In this document: positions 12,501 to 25,627 of the stretch, piece after piece | How the letters are laid out: every line of letters begins with the position of its first letter | Numbering within the stretch: the stretch's first letter is position 1 | Origin: Microvelia longipes | Taxonomy: Eukaryota > Arthropoda > Insecta > Hemiptera > Veliidae | Length of the DNA stretch: 64,000 nt | Assembly (NCBI GenBank): GCA_018340805.1 | Contig: JACMZG010001914.1 | Coordinates: 16,758,152 to 16,822,151 of the forward strand | Direction of reading: 5' to 3' | The notes under the pieces: model-generated | The model's input: the letters and a program-made list of their open reading frames with translations, nothing else | What the model was told of the DNA's origin: nothing | The model's database searches: none | Position numbers and translations under genes: made by a program

Positions 12501-13601
12501 ATGAGCAGTTTACAAACCAATTTTAAAACATTTCTAAACCATTATTAAAAATGTTTTATTTATTAAATAATCAAAGCTTACATTAACAACTAATTGATGA
12601 AAGAATTTCACAATAATTTATTTCAAATTTGATTACATTTTGCTACGGCGATTTTAAAATAAATAATAACTTGATGGTACTATTATATAAAGGGTTTTAA
12701 TAAGTATTCATAATAATGTTTAATGTTAATGTGATTATTATAAAAATATAGTTTTTTAAAAATTACCATCGATGTTTTATTTTGTCAAAATGGTGAACAA
12801 TATATAATGACTTAGTATTTCTTTTACTTCATTAAGTAGGACAAAAGCATATCTTTACAAAGAAAATAAGGGACATTGTACAGTGAAATCAAAATTACCA
12901 TAAATAAAACTTAGCATTATGGCACAGAATAGATTATTTTATCACAAGATGGTAAAAAAGTCCCAATGGACAGATAAAAATAAAAATAACTCAATAAATC
13001 ACTTCATTAAACCTTAACATCATAAGTCAGGATCACAGTAAAATATAAAAAAATACCTACAGAATAAGTTCAAAATGGTAATATTAATATAAGCTGTTCA
13101 TAATTAAATTGAACAGCATATTTATTAATGTTCACCAAAGTTGACAGTTGATTTTATTTAACTTTGTCCCCTATGTCTATGAATAGTATTAAATTGTAAA
13201 ATAAAACATCAAATAATTCTTAGTTTTTGTAGGCCTGAGATCATAACATTACAAATAAAATGAAGAAAAACTTAAATCCTCTCTACACTATTAATTATTT
13301 AAAATTAAAAATTTTCCAATACTGTCATAAAAAAATTGCATAAATGTGTATAAATTTAAAATATTAATAATTAGTTTTAAATCTATATTAAGAATAATAA
13401 AATACTTTTTAATGTTTTTATTTCCCTTTTTTATTTTTTTTGGGGGGGATTTTTACATTTTTTTTACAATGTTGAAAGAATTTAAAAATCCTTATAAAGT
13501 ATTTGCTCAATGAGTAGAAGGAAGAAAAATTAAAGGAGAGAGGGTCCTGGTGTGATATGGTATTGCTCCGAGTAAGATATTTACTCAACAGTCGAACAAG
13601 G
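6600..13601 (-). other. Very AT-rich region downstream of TENT5, possible long 3'UTR
   Basis: Seven kilobases with almost no G+C-rich patches and no recognisable coding sequence on either strand. The 66- and 76-codon frames at 9472 and 11125 have low-complexity products. It lies directly 3' of the TENT5 stop codon at 13602 and contains many possible poly(A) hexamers for the - strand, so I cannot choose a transcript end. A long 3'UTR is inference. A Penelope-like end motif sits at 10640-10690. Confidence 0.3.
10640..10690 (-). repeat. Penelope-like end motif, degenerate
   Basis: On the - strand, CTGATGA (10690-10684) is followed 15 nt later by GAAAGC and then an A/T-rich end. The same order is seen in the inverted repeat at 35.9 kb and at 60.9 kb. 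The stem between the two core boxes is poor here, so any ribozyme would be dead. Confidence 0.3.
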
Positions 13602-14798
13602 TTATGACGAGCAAGTCATGTAGGATGTACAGGAGCAAGGTGTTGGGATTATAGGTGTGAAGTAATATGGAGGATATAGGGTCAGTGGTGGAGGATAAGG
13701 CTCCATTACAGGCATCGTACAGAGCCTTAAAGCTAGCCCCTGAATCAAACATAACGTCTGCCGCCTTTCATGTCCCATTAAGCAGACTGTAGACTCTTCA
13801 ACAACTGAGTGCAAGATCTGTAAATATCCTACTTTAACATTTGTCTCTTCTCCGAAATGATTCCATAAGTAGTTTTCTAATTTACTTCTTTGACGACCGA
13901 GATCAGGAAAATCTATGAAAAATCTAGAGCACATATACCTCTCTAAAGTTTTTATTTTGTCAGGATCGGCTGGTTGGTAGCCTCGTACTAAAAGGTTACA
14001 GTATTTCAATAGACCTCCACCACGGATTTCTTCAGGGTGTCTTGTAGCGATCAATTTATTTTGTAAATGGTAAAGAGCCTCTTGGAAGTCACCATACACA
14101 CTCTCTCCAATAACGGTTGGATAAAACCTGTCACCAATGGCTACTTTACTACACTCATAGAAAAGGAGTAAGGAATCGAGAACTATTTGAAAAGAGTCAA
14201 CAGAAAATTCAAATGGGCGACGCATAGAATCTACAAACTTTAACTCGACATTTCTAGAGCCCCTCGAATCTCCGAGAGAAATGAGACTCCAACGATCACC
14301 GTCCTGATTTACTTTAACCATTTTAGAAACATAAGCTTCCTTCATTGAGCAAGTAGTTATTCTACGCTTAGAAACTCCTTCGGGAAGAAGGTCGAATAGA
14401 CAACTAAGTACTGAGTTCTTTACTTTATCAAAATTTCTTGAGTTTGAGAATTCAACAGCGAAAATAAGATCGAGATCATTGTAAGAAGAGTTAGCAGCGA
14501 GGACGTGAGAAGCTGCTCCTCCATTGAGTCTAATATCTTTGACTTTAAGACCAGCACCACCTGTTGATGCTTCACCTTCCAGCTTGGCCTTGACTAGAGT
14601 AACAAGGTCACGAAGTTTTACATCTAGTGTTGGGAAGTTGCCACGTCCATGAATGCTGACCTTATCATCCATAAGGTCATTGAGTCTGCTGACCTGCTCA
14701 TACGTCAGGACAGCCAATCTCTGACAGCTTACTTCTCCTGCCGGCGTCGGAGGCGTTGTACCACCTCCTTCCGTCCCTTCCGCCTCCAGCTTGCGACA
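13602..14798 (-). CDS. TENT5/FAM46 terminal nucleotidyltransferase, 3' coding exon
   Basis: A non-canonical cytoplasmic poly(A) polymerase of the TENT5 (FAM46) family, which lengthens mRNA tails. The exon encodes 398 residues to the TAA stop at 13604-13602. A first start-like TTG lies at 14717, but the frame stays open for 27 more codons to 14798. There a T-rich tract plus TAG marks a splice acceptor, so the true start is in an upstream exon. Numbered from 14798: an [11 protein letters not shown] helix (~31-41), [10 protein letters not shown] (~49-58), and a GG catalytic turn then DLDLIF with D108 and D110. NVELKFVD (~183-190) supplies the probable third acidic residue, E185. [11 protein letters not shown] (~231-241), [17 protein letters not shown] (~257-273), and the family box [12 protein letters not shown] (~338-349) follow. 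The Pro/Tyr-rich C-terminal tail is divergent. The whole NTase core lies in one exon, as in other animals. Confidence 0.95.
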   Translation of the reverse strand, partial: CRKLEAEGTEGGGTTPPTPAGEVSCQRLAVLTYEQVSRLNDLMDDKVSIHGRGNFPTLDVKLRDLVTLVKAKLEGEASTGGAGLKVKDIRLNGGAASHVLAANSSYNDLDLIFAVEFSNSRNFDKVKNSVLSCLFDLLPEGVSKRRITTCSMKEAYVSKMVKVNQDGDRWSLISLGDSRGSRNVELKFVDSMRRPFEFSVDSFQIVLDSLLLFYECSKVAIGDRFYPTVIGESVYGDFQEALYHLQNKLIATRHPEEIRGGGLLKYCNLLVRGYQPADPDKIKTLERYMCSRFFIDFPDLGRQRSKLENYLWNHFGEETNVKVGYLQILHSVVEESTVCLMGHERRQTLCLIQGLALRLCTMPVMEPYPPPLTLYPPYYFTPIIPTPCSCTSYMTCSS

Positions 14799-16609
14799 CT
14801 AAAACAAAAACATAATCAAGTTAAAATTTTGTAACCCTTGATATGAAATTATGAAGGCAAATATTCATAGATTAGGCTTCCTACGATTGGCAAACCCTTC
14901 GTGGTTCGTAAATTAGGAGTATGTAAAGATTTGAAGAGTTAAGCGATAATATTTAGTCGTTCAAAATATCGTTGAATTATAGCGGGTACCATACATTTTG
15001 TCATTCTATTGATAAATACTTAGATTAATGGGTTGTAATAAGTTGTCTTGACTCCTGCTAATGCAAGAGACCAAAAAACCTATTAAGGTATTACGAAGCA
15101 AGTAATTAAATTCAGATTCGTAAGATCTTATAAGGGCCGGTTTAATATCCAACTTCAACTCTCAGAGGCATATAAAAACATTTGATTAAATAAACCTTAA
15201 ATTATATCACCATTTAAGCTTACATTATCGTCTGTAATCATTTCATTCCTGTTCAAATTCTCTCTCTCTTACAAACTAAATAACCTAAATGATATCTCAC
15301 ATTTATCATCTTTTACATCTAATGAACTTAAGATAAATTAAGTTTTGATTTATTACAAATAAACTTCCGTTGACCCCTATTATACCAAATTACCAAAGCT
15401 TCATAAGTTTCTCAGTGATATACAAAGTACTTATGTATGATTTAAACAATTTCAGTGATTTTTAATGTTAATTCGTCTCTTTTAAACTCGTAAAAAGACT
15501 CTAGAAGAAGGTAATTTAAAAGGGTGTACAATAAGTAATGAACAAGATGAAAACTGTAAACTTTACATAAATTTTACTAAGCTATCATACGAACTTTTAA
15601 TGACATGTAAAAATTCGGGCAATCGAATAAACCGTTTCGGCGATATTTTTAAATCTTGAAGTATTTAGGGTACAAAATCCATGTCTCTGTATCTCCACCT
15701 TCCTCCACGCTCGCGCCGCACTGTATTATTGTAAAATCACAAACATTTTTGGCTCCCTGATTTCCAATTAGATTTTTAAATTATTTATTTATATTTTATT
15801 ATTAAAAAAAATTAATGTCAGATACAAAATATGACAATTTAGGAGAAATATGACATGAAACATGGGATGGCAGAGAGATATAGAGTAATAGAACAAAGAG
15901 TGGAGAAACATAGACAAGAAAACACAAAACATTAAGAAACGCCAAGAAAGGATACTAAGCAAATATTGCGAGGAAACTTGACCCAAACCATAAAACACGA
16001 TTATATAAAACTATAATCCCATTCAATGACTTTCTTAGAAATTGGAGCTGTGATTATTAATATCTGTGCATTGATAGTGTTTTTGACTCAAGTGAGTAGA
16101 AGCATAAAGACCAGAGATATGAATTCTCTCTTTTGTAATCACTGTCCAACAGTAAATACCAAACAAACATATATTGATACCATCAAATACAACAAACATT
16201 GACATTATAATTGAGTATTTTCATGTAATTTAAAAAGTGGGCTCTCTGATAATTTTAGAGGTGGAGTGTCTAAATAGTTTGGGAGTATTAAAAAAGACAC
16301 GACTACGCAACTAAAAATGTTGCCATTTTAGGTTAAATTCTTTACCAAAACGCTATAATCATTACGTTTAGAAGAGGAATGGGGTAGAGGGGAATAGTTC
16401 TTGGATTATAGTTAGTATTTAATGGCAAAATACTTAATATGCTATCCAGTGGAGATCATTAATTACTGTAAAACCTTTTGGATTACTTTTGTCTTGCAAC
16501 ATAGGTACAACTAAAAATTCACTGAAAATTACAAAAAAAAATAACGAAAGTTGTACATCGTGTACACCGACAATCATACAGAATACGTTTCAATCAAGAT
16601 CATCATTCA
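14799..16609. other. Probable TENT5 intron, no gene recognised
   Basis: On the - strand this begins with the T-rich acceptor tract of the TENT5 exon (14799-14815). The rest is AT-rich. A small GC-rich patch at about 15695-15722 is the only composition change; it could be a promoter or noncoding exon, but nothing decides it. Confidence 0.4.
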
Positions 16610-16665
16610 ATCAGGATCACTTACTATTCCTTTGATAAGTCAAAGGAATAGTAAGTGATCCTGAT
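16610..16665. repeat. Perfect inverted repeat, 25-bp arms, 6-nt loop
   Basis: Arms at 16610-16634 and 16641-16665 are exact complements around ATAAGT. It has no poly(T) run or gene next to it, so a terminator role is not indicated. Fully intact arms imply a recent event or ongoing correction. Confidence 0.85.
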
Positions 16666-19110
16666 TTTCTCTTGCTAAATCACATATTTGACAAATGAAT
16701 ATCAATATACTGATACTTCTGCGTCCAAAATTTATTTGACAAAGAAATATATATGCCTATGTATCCCGTATGTTTGTCGGAGATATCCTTGAACAGATTT
16801 TGCTATTTTTTACGTACGGGCTCAATAGCGATTTTACTTTGATAACTTACTATAACTTAACAGATAAGTGATATTTGCCAAGGTTAGCTTAATCCTTAAG
16901 TGTTAATATGTTCTTTTAAACATTTGTAAGTAAAGATAATCAAAGAGCAACCGTAGCACAGTATTATGTTAAAAAATTAGGAGCTTAGTTTTTATCGAAT
17001 GAGATGTTTGTAGCATTTAATTTTTTTACACGGTAAATAGACTATAGGTCATACAAGCGACCTTCTTTAAAGGTTAATAGTTCAGTCACTTAAATATTTA
17101 ACAGTAATTAACCGAGATAATAAGTTCTTTATTTTTTTATTTATTTATTCTATTTACTGTCATAACTAGTCTACATGCTCGAATAAAAGCCAGTAATAGA
17201 GTTATAAAATAGGACATGTGAATAGGTAAAACAACCTTTGGCATACATAAATAATTATTATATTATCAAGAAAGTTATTAATATTAATAATTCATGGATC
17301 AAGGATGAATTTAATTTAAATAAACTGAGTCATGAATTTAAAATAGGGTTAAATTAGTTAAAGTAAGACGGAAAATACTAGAACTGAAATTGCATCAAGC
17401 TTAAAAATTAGTTATAATATATTGGCTGTCAAATGTGGACGAAGGAGTTGTTAATCTTACCTAATTCGAATGACAACTAATGAATTTAATTTATGAAATT
17501 AAAATTGCTTCTTTGAAAACATAATTTGAAAAAATAATTTGCGGTTTTCTTAACAATTAATTGAAGGCAAATTGTAAATAGGTGGGATTTTATAATCACT
17601 TTGAAGGTCGAGAAACCTCCTCACTTTCAGGGATTAAATTATCACTAGTAATTTAATAAAATATTCTTCTTTGTTTAAATATTTAGTCTTCTTTGTTCCC
17701 TAAAGATAACGTTATCACAGAAAAGTGTATAAAACAGGCTAATAAGTTTGTAAATAATAACATTAATACATATAAAAACATCAGACCAAAAGTTTTTTTA
17801 TCCTTACATTGCACTTTTGTAACATAAATATTGAAATGATTTTGGACCCTAAATCTTATATTATCTCATATTATTTTTAATTTCATTTTGTTTTCATAGA
17901 GAGTTAATAACGTTCTACTATAAAAATTGAAACAATCTTGGTCTTCGAGCTACAATTTTTATCAGAATCTTACTACGAACAGGTTAAAAAGAAACGAATG
18001 TGAAACAGAATTAATGAGTGAGTTAATAAAAATAATATCAAGAAAAGTACAAGAGCTTAAAATCAAAGATTCGCGTTTTTGTCAAGATAGAATGCGTCTG
18101 TTCTACTCTGCATTTTTGAAAAGTGAGGTTTTAAGCTTGATATCAAAAATTGGAAAGAGGGAAATTTAGTTTTAAAAAACAAATATATCTCTAAGAAAAA
18201 CAAATTTGGCGAATAAAAAAACAATTTATTACATTTTAAGAGAGTGACTTGCATCACTGTAGTGATTGATACATGGGTTGACACGTGACCATGCCAAATA
18301 TTAATCTAATTTTATAACTATCCAACTAATTAGTTTTACTGTATATTTACGGAATAATAAAACTTCTTTCGCTTTATCATAACTGTTAAGTGTACAACAA
18401 CAATCACAACTAAGAAAAAAACTTTTAAGAAAACATAAGTGACGTAAAATTATTATTTATCCGTGTTAACTATAAGTTGTCTTGAAGTATGTTTAACACA
18501 CTTTAAGACCACATAACATAGTAATAAAAAAAATGTTTTAATTCAGGCGATAAAGAGGCGAAAACTCCCGCTTTGTTAGCAGACTTTATTTCAGAGTAAT
18601 TTAGTAAGTAACCTCCACCTGATAACGACACTGACGTAAGTAAAACAATTATTTTCCTACGTGTGACGTAAATTTATCTGTGGTGAAAGGTAATATAAAT
18701 GTATTATTTTCCTTTTAAGCAAAGAGAGTACGTCACTGGAAAATATTAGGTCATTAAAACAACAAATCCAATAAACCTGACGGTTAAATATACAAATACA
18801 TTGATATACAATGGAGAGTATTATAGTTAAATTTGTTATTTGTATTACTCTAAATTGGCACCACTGGCCCAATCTAATCGCTGTCAACAAATAAGACCCA
18901 AACGTTATAACCTAATGTGGTACACTTTTTTTCAAACAATAGATATGTGTACGAAAAAGTTTGTAGGCCTATCTAATAAAAAGACAGGTCCAAGCCCCCT
19001 TATAATTTGGGAGGTGCGCCCCCATTTTTTTTTTAAATTTAATAATTAAATTAAAAAATTTATTTATTTATAAAATTAAAAAAATATTTTTTTTTGTACA
19101 ATTTTTAGTT
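16666..19110. other. AT-rich non-genic stretch
   Basis: Only weak chance ORFs (for example 17927-18169, low-complexity Lys/Ile-rich). A short C-rich patch lies at 18990-19025. Nothing recognised. Confidence 0.4.
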
Positions 19111-19119
19111 TTATTTTTT

Positions 19120-19310
19120 CCAAAAAACTTCTTTTGACCTAAAACGGATCTTGAGAATGTAAAAAAATTGGTTAAGTCTCTATTATAATGAAAAAATGAC
19201 CTCAAACAACTTATTTTGACCTGAAACGGATTTTAACCCAATACAAATTTTCGGTCGGGTTCTTCTTATAAATTTCCGAGTGCCGCTCTCTGTTATAAAT
19301 TGATCAGTAC
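19120..19310 (+). repeat. Dispersed repeat with internal duplication
   Basis: The block ttttgacct(a/g)aaacggat occurs at about 19131 and again at about 19217. The following cttcttataaattt...gag block recurs diverged at 23317-23350, so this is a fragment of an unnamed repeat family. Confidence 0.45.
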
Positions 19311-19852
19311 CCTTTAAAAAAATTTAGAGTACACTACTCTCAAAACATGGATATAATTAGCTCTAACCCCAAATGTATAAAACACGTTTTACCCCCAAGA
19401 GAGAACAAGTTACTATTTACTACAAAAGGAGTAAAGTGCTCCTTTACTCCCTAAAAACTAGTCAATAAACTTTACAATATACACTGCCTGGAGATAAAAA
19501 AAAAATGAATCGTAATTCATAAGTGTTTCACGTTTTATCTTTTACTTTTACAAATTATTTTTTTCACCTGTAAGTGTTACTTAAGGATATAGGTCAGATT
19601 TGAAGAATATCGTGATCACCCTCACTTGACCTTGTCTTATCAAGTTAATAACACTGAAGATGCAACACTTCCATGAACGTCCGATATAATATTTTAACTT
19701 TACAAAATTATTTTAACCTATTCAATGAGTTCTTTTTTAATTTTAAATAGAAATTGAAACATTATTACATCAACTATTACCTCACAAAAAGGAATCTCAA
19801 TACAAGGAGATCAAAGCGACTATGAACTTTTACAACCATGTACCATGTCAAG

Positions 19853-20442
19853 AACCATGACAATCTAAAGATAGAGCTAATCTATTACAGCCTCAACAAA
19901 TTGTTTTTACTACAAATTTAAATTAATAATTATTTTAAATTAAATCATAACCCCTAAACAACCTTAAATTATATATTACTATAAATCTAAATTTGCAGTT
20001 ATTTCAAATGCATTACCCGAATCATTGAACTTGATACAGCGTCAACAAATTTTATTACAATCAGTTTAAAATCGCAACCATTTTAAATAAATCAACGACT
20101 CTTGAACTTAAAAAATACTTATAAATACCGCCTCCAAAAATCCTCAAATTACTAAAAATTTAAAGTAGCAGGAGTTTTAAATGAAACCAGAACACAACCC
20201 TTAAACATATTACAGCCTCAAAAAATTTAAAATTGCAGTTATTTTACATATATCTATAACCCTTGAACTAAATAAAGCTTAAACATATTTAATTACTGCA
20301 AATTCAAATGTGCAGAAACTTTAAATGTTTCTATAGCCTTTGGAACTTTTAAACAGAATATTCAATAGGACTTTTAAACGTTAAGCATAGAGAAATCGAA
20401 AAAATGCATTGAGAAACCATGACAATCTAAAGATAGAGCTAA
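19853..20442. repeat. Degenerate tandem array (~75-85 bp unit) between direct repeats
   Basis: Six or so diverged units share the order attacagcctcaacaaat, ctacaaatttaaa, gcagttattttaaat, ataacccttgaact. The array is bracketed by an exact 28-bp direct repeat at 19853-19880 and 20415-20442. No unit is coding. Alignment was by eye, so the unit count and boundaries are approximate. Confidence 0.6.
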
Positions 20443-20449
20443 ACTAAAG

Positions 20450-21895
20450 TTGCGGGAATAAGTTCCAAGGTTCTTCAAATAGAGTTTCCTGCTATAAAAA
20501 TTATTTTTGTTTCCATTACTGTAATACTTTAATTATTTAATTACTTTATCAAGTAAAAAAAAATAAAACAATTAGATAACTTGTAACTTAATTGCTGTTA
20601 AATGGTTTAAATTAGTTAAAATTCTATAGGTGAATAGCTTTTATCGATAGCTTTAAAATCAATTACTTCTTAAACTCGATCAAGTTTAAAGCGAGCGGCA
20701 TAACGAGGTGGAAACAACCGAGTTAAGTGGTTTTGTATTTAAAATTCTATCTAGTTTTAATCGATTGTAAGACATAAGATTAAGTTTAATTGAAACAATC
20801 AGATAAATATAGCCTAGAAATAGATGAAGGCTTAAGACCTGTCATCACCTTGCACACATTTTTACGTCATTTTGGCGAAAACATCTCAAGTTTTAAGATG
20901 ATTAAGCTCAAAAAAATCACGAAAAAAGTTAACTCACTCTAGGGTAGAGTCGCAATGGAGAAGTTAGTTTTTATGACCAAGTCTCACAGAATATCAACTT
21001 ACAGAGATAATAAAATAAACTGCAACGATAGTTTCACAGTAAAGATAAGAACCTATTATTTAAATCTACTGCCGCAAAAATAATGAAGTAGGCCCAAAAT
21101 GGAAATAATACCATTTATAATTATAAATAATAGGTTATACTGTTTTATGATCCTCGCGATGCTTAAGAGGTAATGTGATCCACAGAAATAATCAATATTT
21201 CCAAATTCTGTTACGCAACAATTTTTTAATAGAAATCAACAATTATTTTGAAGTAATAGTACTTATAGTTAAAACAGAAATGTAGTGCTGGTAAAGGTAA
21301 ACAAATCAAACGGAAATATTCCAACGGAAAACAAAATTAAAACTACTTCAAGTATATTTTTTAAAATTACAAATATACCTTTAGGTTTCAAGTCGTTTTA
21401 TGAAGCAACAAGCAGTAACATTAAATACGAGTCTACGTCTAGACTAGACAGTTAAATTGAATAAAGCAACACCAAAAGCGAATAACATTCTTCAACTATG
21501 GACTAGAATAATCACATCACAAGTACTTTGGTAAGAGAAATTCTTCGAAAAGCATTATGTTTTAAAGGTTAATCGTGCAACTAAAAGATCAGATATTTAG
21601 GTTTATTAGATTTACATTTTCAAATCTAGAAAATAAATACTGAATTCTTTAAAGTATATCATTGATGTAGATGTGTAGATAGCATAGATGCAGGAATGGG
21701 CTGTTTTAAAGGTTGTTGTGTTTCTCAATGATTCTAATAAAATTATCGATGAACTACAAACGAAACAAAAGAGGTTATGTTAAGAAAACTTATGATATTA
21801 GGTCTTGGTTATTAATCAGGTTTTTTTAGCAAATTTCTAGTAGAAAAATGATCATATAAAATAGTGAGACGGGAATGTTAAGAGGAGTTGCTGAT
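20450..21895. other. AT-rich non-genic stretch
   Basis: No coding sequence or repeat that I can support. Confidence 0.4.
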
Positions 21896-21897
21896 CA

Positions 21898-21956
<59 letters not shown>

Positions 21957-22037
21957 TTATATATATATATATGTTGTTGTGTGTGTGTGTGTGTGTGTGT
22001 TGTGTGTGTGTGTGTTGTGTGTGTGTATATGTATGTA
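21898..22037. repeat. Compound TA/TG microsatellite
   Basis: About 75 bp of (TA)n run directly into about 60 bp of (TG)n with TTG interruptions. The array length is likely polymorphic. Confidence 0.9.
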
Positions 22038-22039
22038 TT

Positions 22040-24382
22040 TAACAGTCAGCGAGTCCTCTCAACACTCCCTTCCCTCTCTATTCTATATGACCATTTTAGC
22101 GAATTTTTCTACATCAAAAATTGTTAATTTTATTAACTATTAGACTTTAATACATAAACTTTAATTATAATAAAGAACAGGCCAAATAAAGCAATAAGAT
22201 AAGGTAACAGTGAAGCCAAAATTGGTAAGAGGACGTCTATTAGTGTATGGTTACATTTCATGAAGTTAGAACAGAAGCAATTACTGGAAACTAATTAAAA
22301 CATCGACAGTTTTATTTTTTGTAAAAGAAAATTATTGGTATTATACAAGAATGAGGGAAATCACTTTTTAAAAGCAGATTAAAGAGGTTAACTTATAGAT
22401 AATATAATGAAAAGAAGTCAATAAAAACAATTACAAAATATGATGTAATTGATTGATTAAACAGAAATAAAATTCAAAAAATAGAAATAAAAGCACACAA
22501 TAGGTCCAACAAATAACGTTAAAAAATATAAACAAAAAAAAAGTTATCAACTTCCTAAAAAAAATTAGAACAAATTTGATTGTATCTAAATAAAAATAAT
22601 AATAAAACCCGCGATACAATAAAAATGAATAAAAAGAAAGACAAAAGGAGAAACAATAAAGTTAACAAAACCTGAACTAATCATGTTAGCTGTAGTATTT
22701 AGTTTATCGTGTGTGTTTGTGTGAATGTGCTCTTGAATTGATATTTAGAGTGTATGTGTGTCAGTGTGTTTGAGTGTGTCAGTCAGTGGAGCATAGTTCC
22801 TTAAAACTATGATTTTTTTATTTAATACATTATCTACATAGTTTCTTGGTTAATATTTGCATGGTGTTTTCACTTAATAATATATTATTAAAGGTAATAT
22901 TAGTTTTAGTTTCAATTTGATTTGTTTACCTGCACTACATCGTCGGTTTAACTAGAATTATCTTACGTCAAAATAATAATTGATTTCCATTGAAAGTTTT
23001 GTTGTGTAACAGAATTAAAAAACATAGATTACTTCAAAAGATCGCATTATTTTTAAGCACCGCAAGAATAATTTATTAATATATCCTGGTACGTCAATAA
23101 ACTCTCAGAACGCATCAGGAACTAACTGATATAAATCTCTCGGAAAATAGAGACACAATTTATTCAGGATAGTTAACTTATTCTAAGGAAATCATCGTTC
23201 ACATAGGATTTTAATATAGTGTCTTAATTAGTTATAACTGGATGCGTAACTATTATACCCCAAATTACTACTTCAGCCTAAAACAGGTTTGGAACAAACA
23301 ACATTTTTTTCCCTGATCTTCTTATAAATTTTAATGAGAGTGTACAAAGTAACATCAGCAAAAAAACGAAATGTTACCAGAGAAAACGTATCTCCCAATC
23401 TTAATAGACAGCTTATATATTTTTTTTAATGTTGGAAGCCCTGGTAGAAAGACACTCTCGTTTTTCTAACAAGCCTATAGGAGGTTCAGACAAAGAGTTA
23501 AATAAATTTAAATCTATAAAATGTTCAAGCTTAATTATGTTTTTACAATGTTCGAATAGAAACCACAATTTTCATTTTTATACAAAGAAAGCTTATCCAT
23601 GTAGTCATAGATAATGACATGCAGTCGTAAAACATCTTTTGAGTATCTCTGTAATCTTATAAAAACCTACCCAAAAACTATTTAAGGTTATCATAAACGT
23701 TGACCGGCTTTTTGTGTTGTATTAAAAACGTTCTGATATAACTTACTGTTTATTTAATAATGCGTATAATCGAAAATAGTAAGGTTATTTTTTAATGTTT
23801 TAAAATTTAATCGATACGGCCACTCTATAGTCATATATTTCCATACATACATGTGTATTGTTCAGCAGTCTCTTACACCTTCTATAAAAGTAATAAATAC
23901 TACTAAATAATACACTAAACACACTAAAATACTAATATATAATATAGTATTTTATTGATAGCAAATTGACCCTATGAGGTTGAGGGCATGAAAATAAGGA
24001 TGGCTTCACTTAAAGTAAAGGGCAGTAATAACACAATGTCAATTAATCAAAACTAAATTTTTAATTTAATAAACAATAATTTAATATTTATTTTGACGCC
24101 AATAAATACACACAACATGGTTTGACATGTGCTGCATGTGTTATTACTAACACTTAAAACGTGATAAACATATCACTTTTAACGCTTATAAAACTATACG
24201 CGACCCACGTGAAGTTGGAAAACTTAACAAACACGATATAGTAAGGAATCCCGACAATCTCATTATAGTAGACAAACGTACTGTGACGTGTTTTCTAAAT
24301 CTCGTGAAAAAAGATTTCCACGTTTTGTACTCATGTTTACTTCTATATTTTTATTATTGATTTATATTGTTATACTTAAGAC
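22040..24382. other. AT-rich non-genic stretch
   Basis: It contains a TGTG-rich patch (22710-22790) and the repeat remnant at 23270-23350 related to 19120-19310. No recognisable gene. Confidence 0.4.
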
Positions 24383-24606
24383 TTTTTATGATGATTAATA
24401 AAAAAACACACTAGATTTAAAAACAATTAATATATTGTCAACCACAATAGTATAAAAAAAATTATAACTGACCGGTTTCAGTTATATAGGTAGGTCAGTT
24501 ATACTGATAGGTCAGTTACTATTTTTTTTCTTTTTTTATACTATTCTGGTTGACAATATATTAATTGTTTTAAATCTAGTGTGTTTTTTTATAAAGCATC
24601 ATGGTA
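24383..24606. repeat. Foldback element with ~60-bp inverted arms
   Basis: The left arm (from about 24390: atgatg, seven A, cacactagattt, caattaatatattgtcaacca) is matched in inverse by the right arm ending about 24602, with few mismatches. A spacer of about 60 bp contains three short gtcagtta/taactgac repeats. A solo right-arm copy lies at 41284-41330. No transposase is encoded, so it is MITE-like and non-autonomous. Confidence 0.7.
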
Positions 24607-25454
24607 ACTAGACTACCACATAGACTAAACCACAAAATCTCCGTCAAAACAACTAACGATTTAATCAGTAAGATGTTTTAGTGTCCTTTTTGTATGTGTG
24701 TTAAACTGTTTTTTCTTCTAAATTTATTGACACGATGTTAGGCAATAATAATGTATAGCTTTGCTGGTAATGGTAAATAAAGACTAAACATGGTAATTAA
24801 AGACAAAACAAACAAAAAATTATTTGTCAAGTTCCTTAGGTTTAATTATTTAGACTTAAAGTTAAAATGTTAAAAATAACATTAAAAAGTTAATTTAAAA
24901 AAATAAGTTTTTAATAAATCTGTTTATACAAATATAAAATTTCATATAAAACAGTTTTTTACTTTTAAATAAATTTTTTTTACTGTGTTTTTTTTTTAAA
25001 TAAAGTTTAACTGTAGTATAATGTAAACTTAGTTTTACATTATACTTTTGTAGTTTAGGTTTAATATTTTATCATTTATCATTCAGGTATATTATCATTT
25101 ATTAAAAAATCGTTTATTTCATTAGAGATAAAAACCAGTTAGTATCAAATTAGTGGCACAGTCAAAATGAAGAATCTAAATAATCACTTAAGATGTAAAT
25201 AATTACTTGGTATCTTGGAATTAAAAAATCTACAAATAAATCACGGAATTCATACACTTAAAATGCCGCAGAGAGTAATGAACTCGCTTTGTTTTTAATT
25301 TCGTAATCACGTTTTTAAAACAAAGATTGTTTCATATTGTTTTTGGTTGTTTTATTTCCTAATTGTTAAATTAAACAAACAAATTAGTTTAGGTTGTTTT
25401 ATCAATAAAACACGCATCAATAAAATCTACGGAAATTGAAAACCTTAGATTGAT

Positions 25455-25488
25455 TCGTATAGAGCCTAGCGGCTCATGAGGAATACTT
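25455..25488 (-). repeat. SINE scrap (tail side) next to a TA array
   Basis: The short block agagcctagcggctcatgag matches the tail-side module of the tRNA-derived SINE family (compare 30067 and 59653). It is cut off directly by the TA array. Confidence 0.4.

Positions 25489-25627
<139 letters not shown>

Noticed and set aside
14649..14834. 61-codon + strand ORF
   Set aside because: It is the antisense shadow of the TENT5 exon and its acceptor.
16610..16665. Rho-independent terminator
   Set aside because: Eukaryotic context, no poly(T) tract and no adjacent gene.
22920..22940. CAG|GTAAAC donor on the - strand as the end of a TENT5 first exon
   Set aside because: Reading back in the required phase meets a TAA after six codons with no ATG between.
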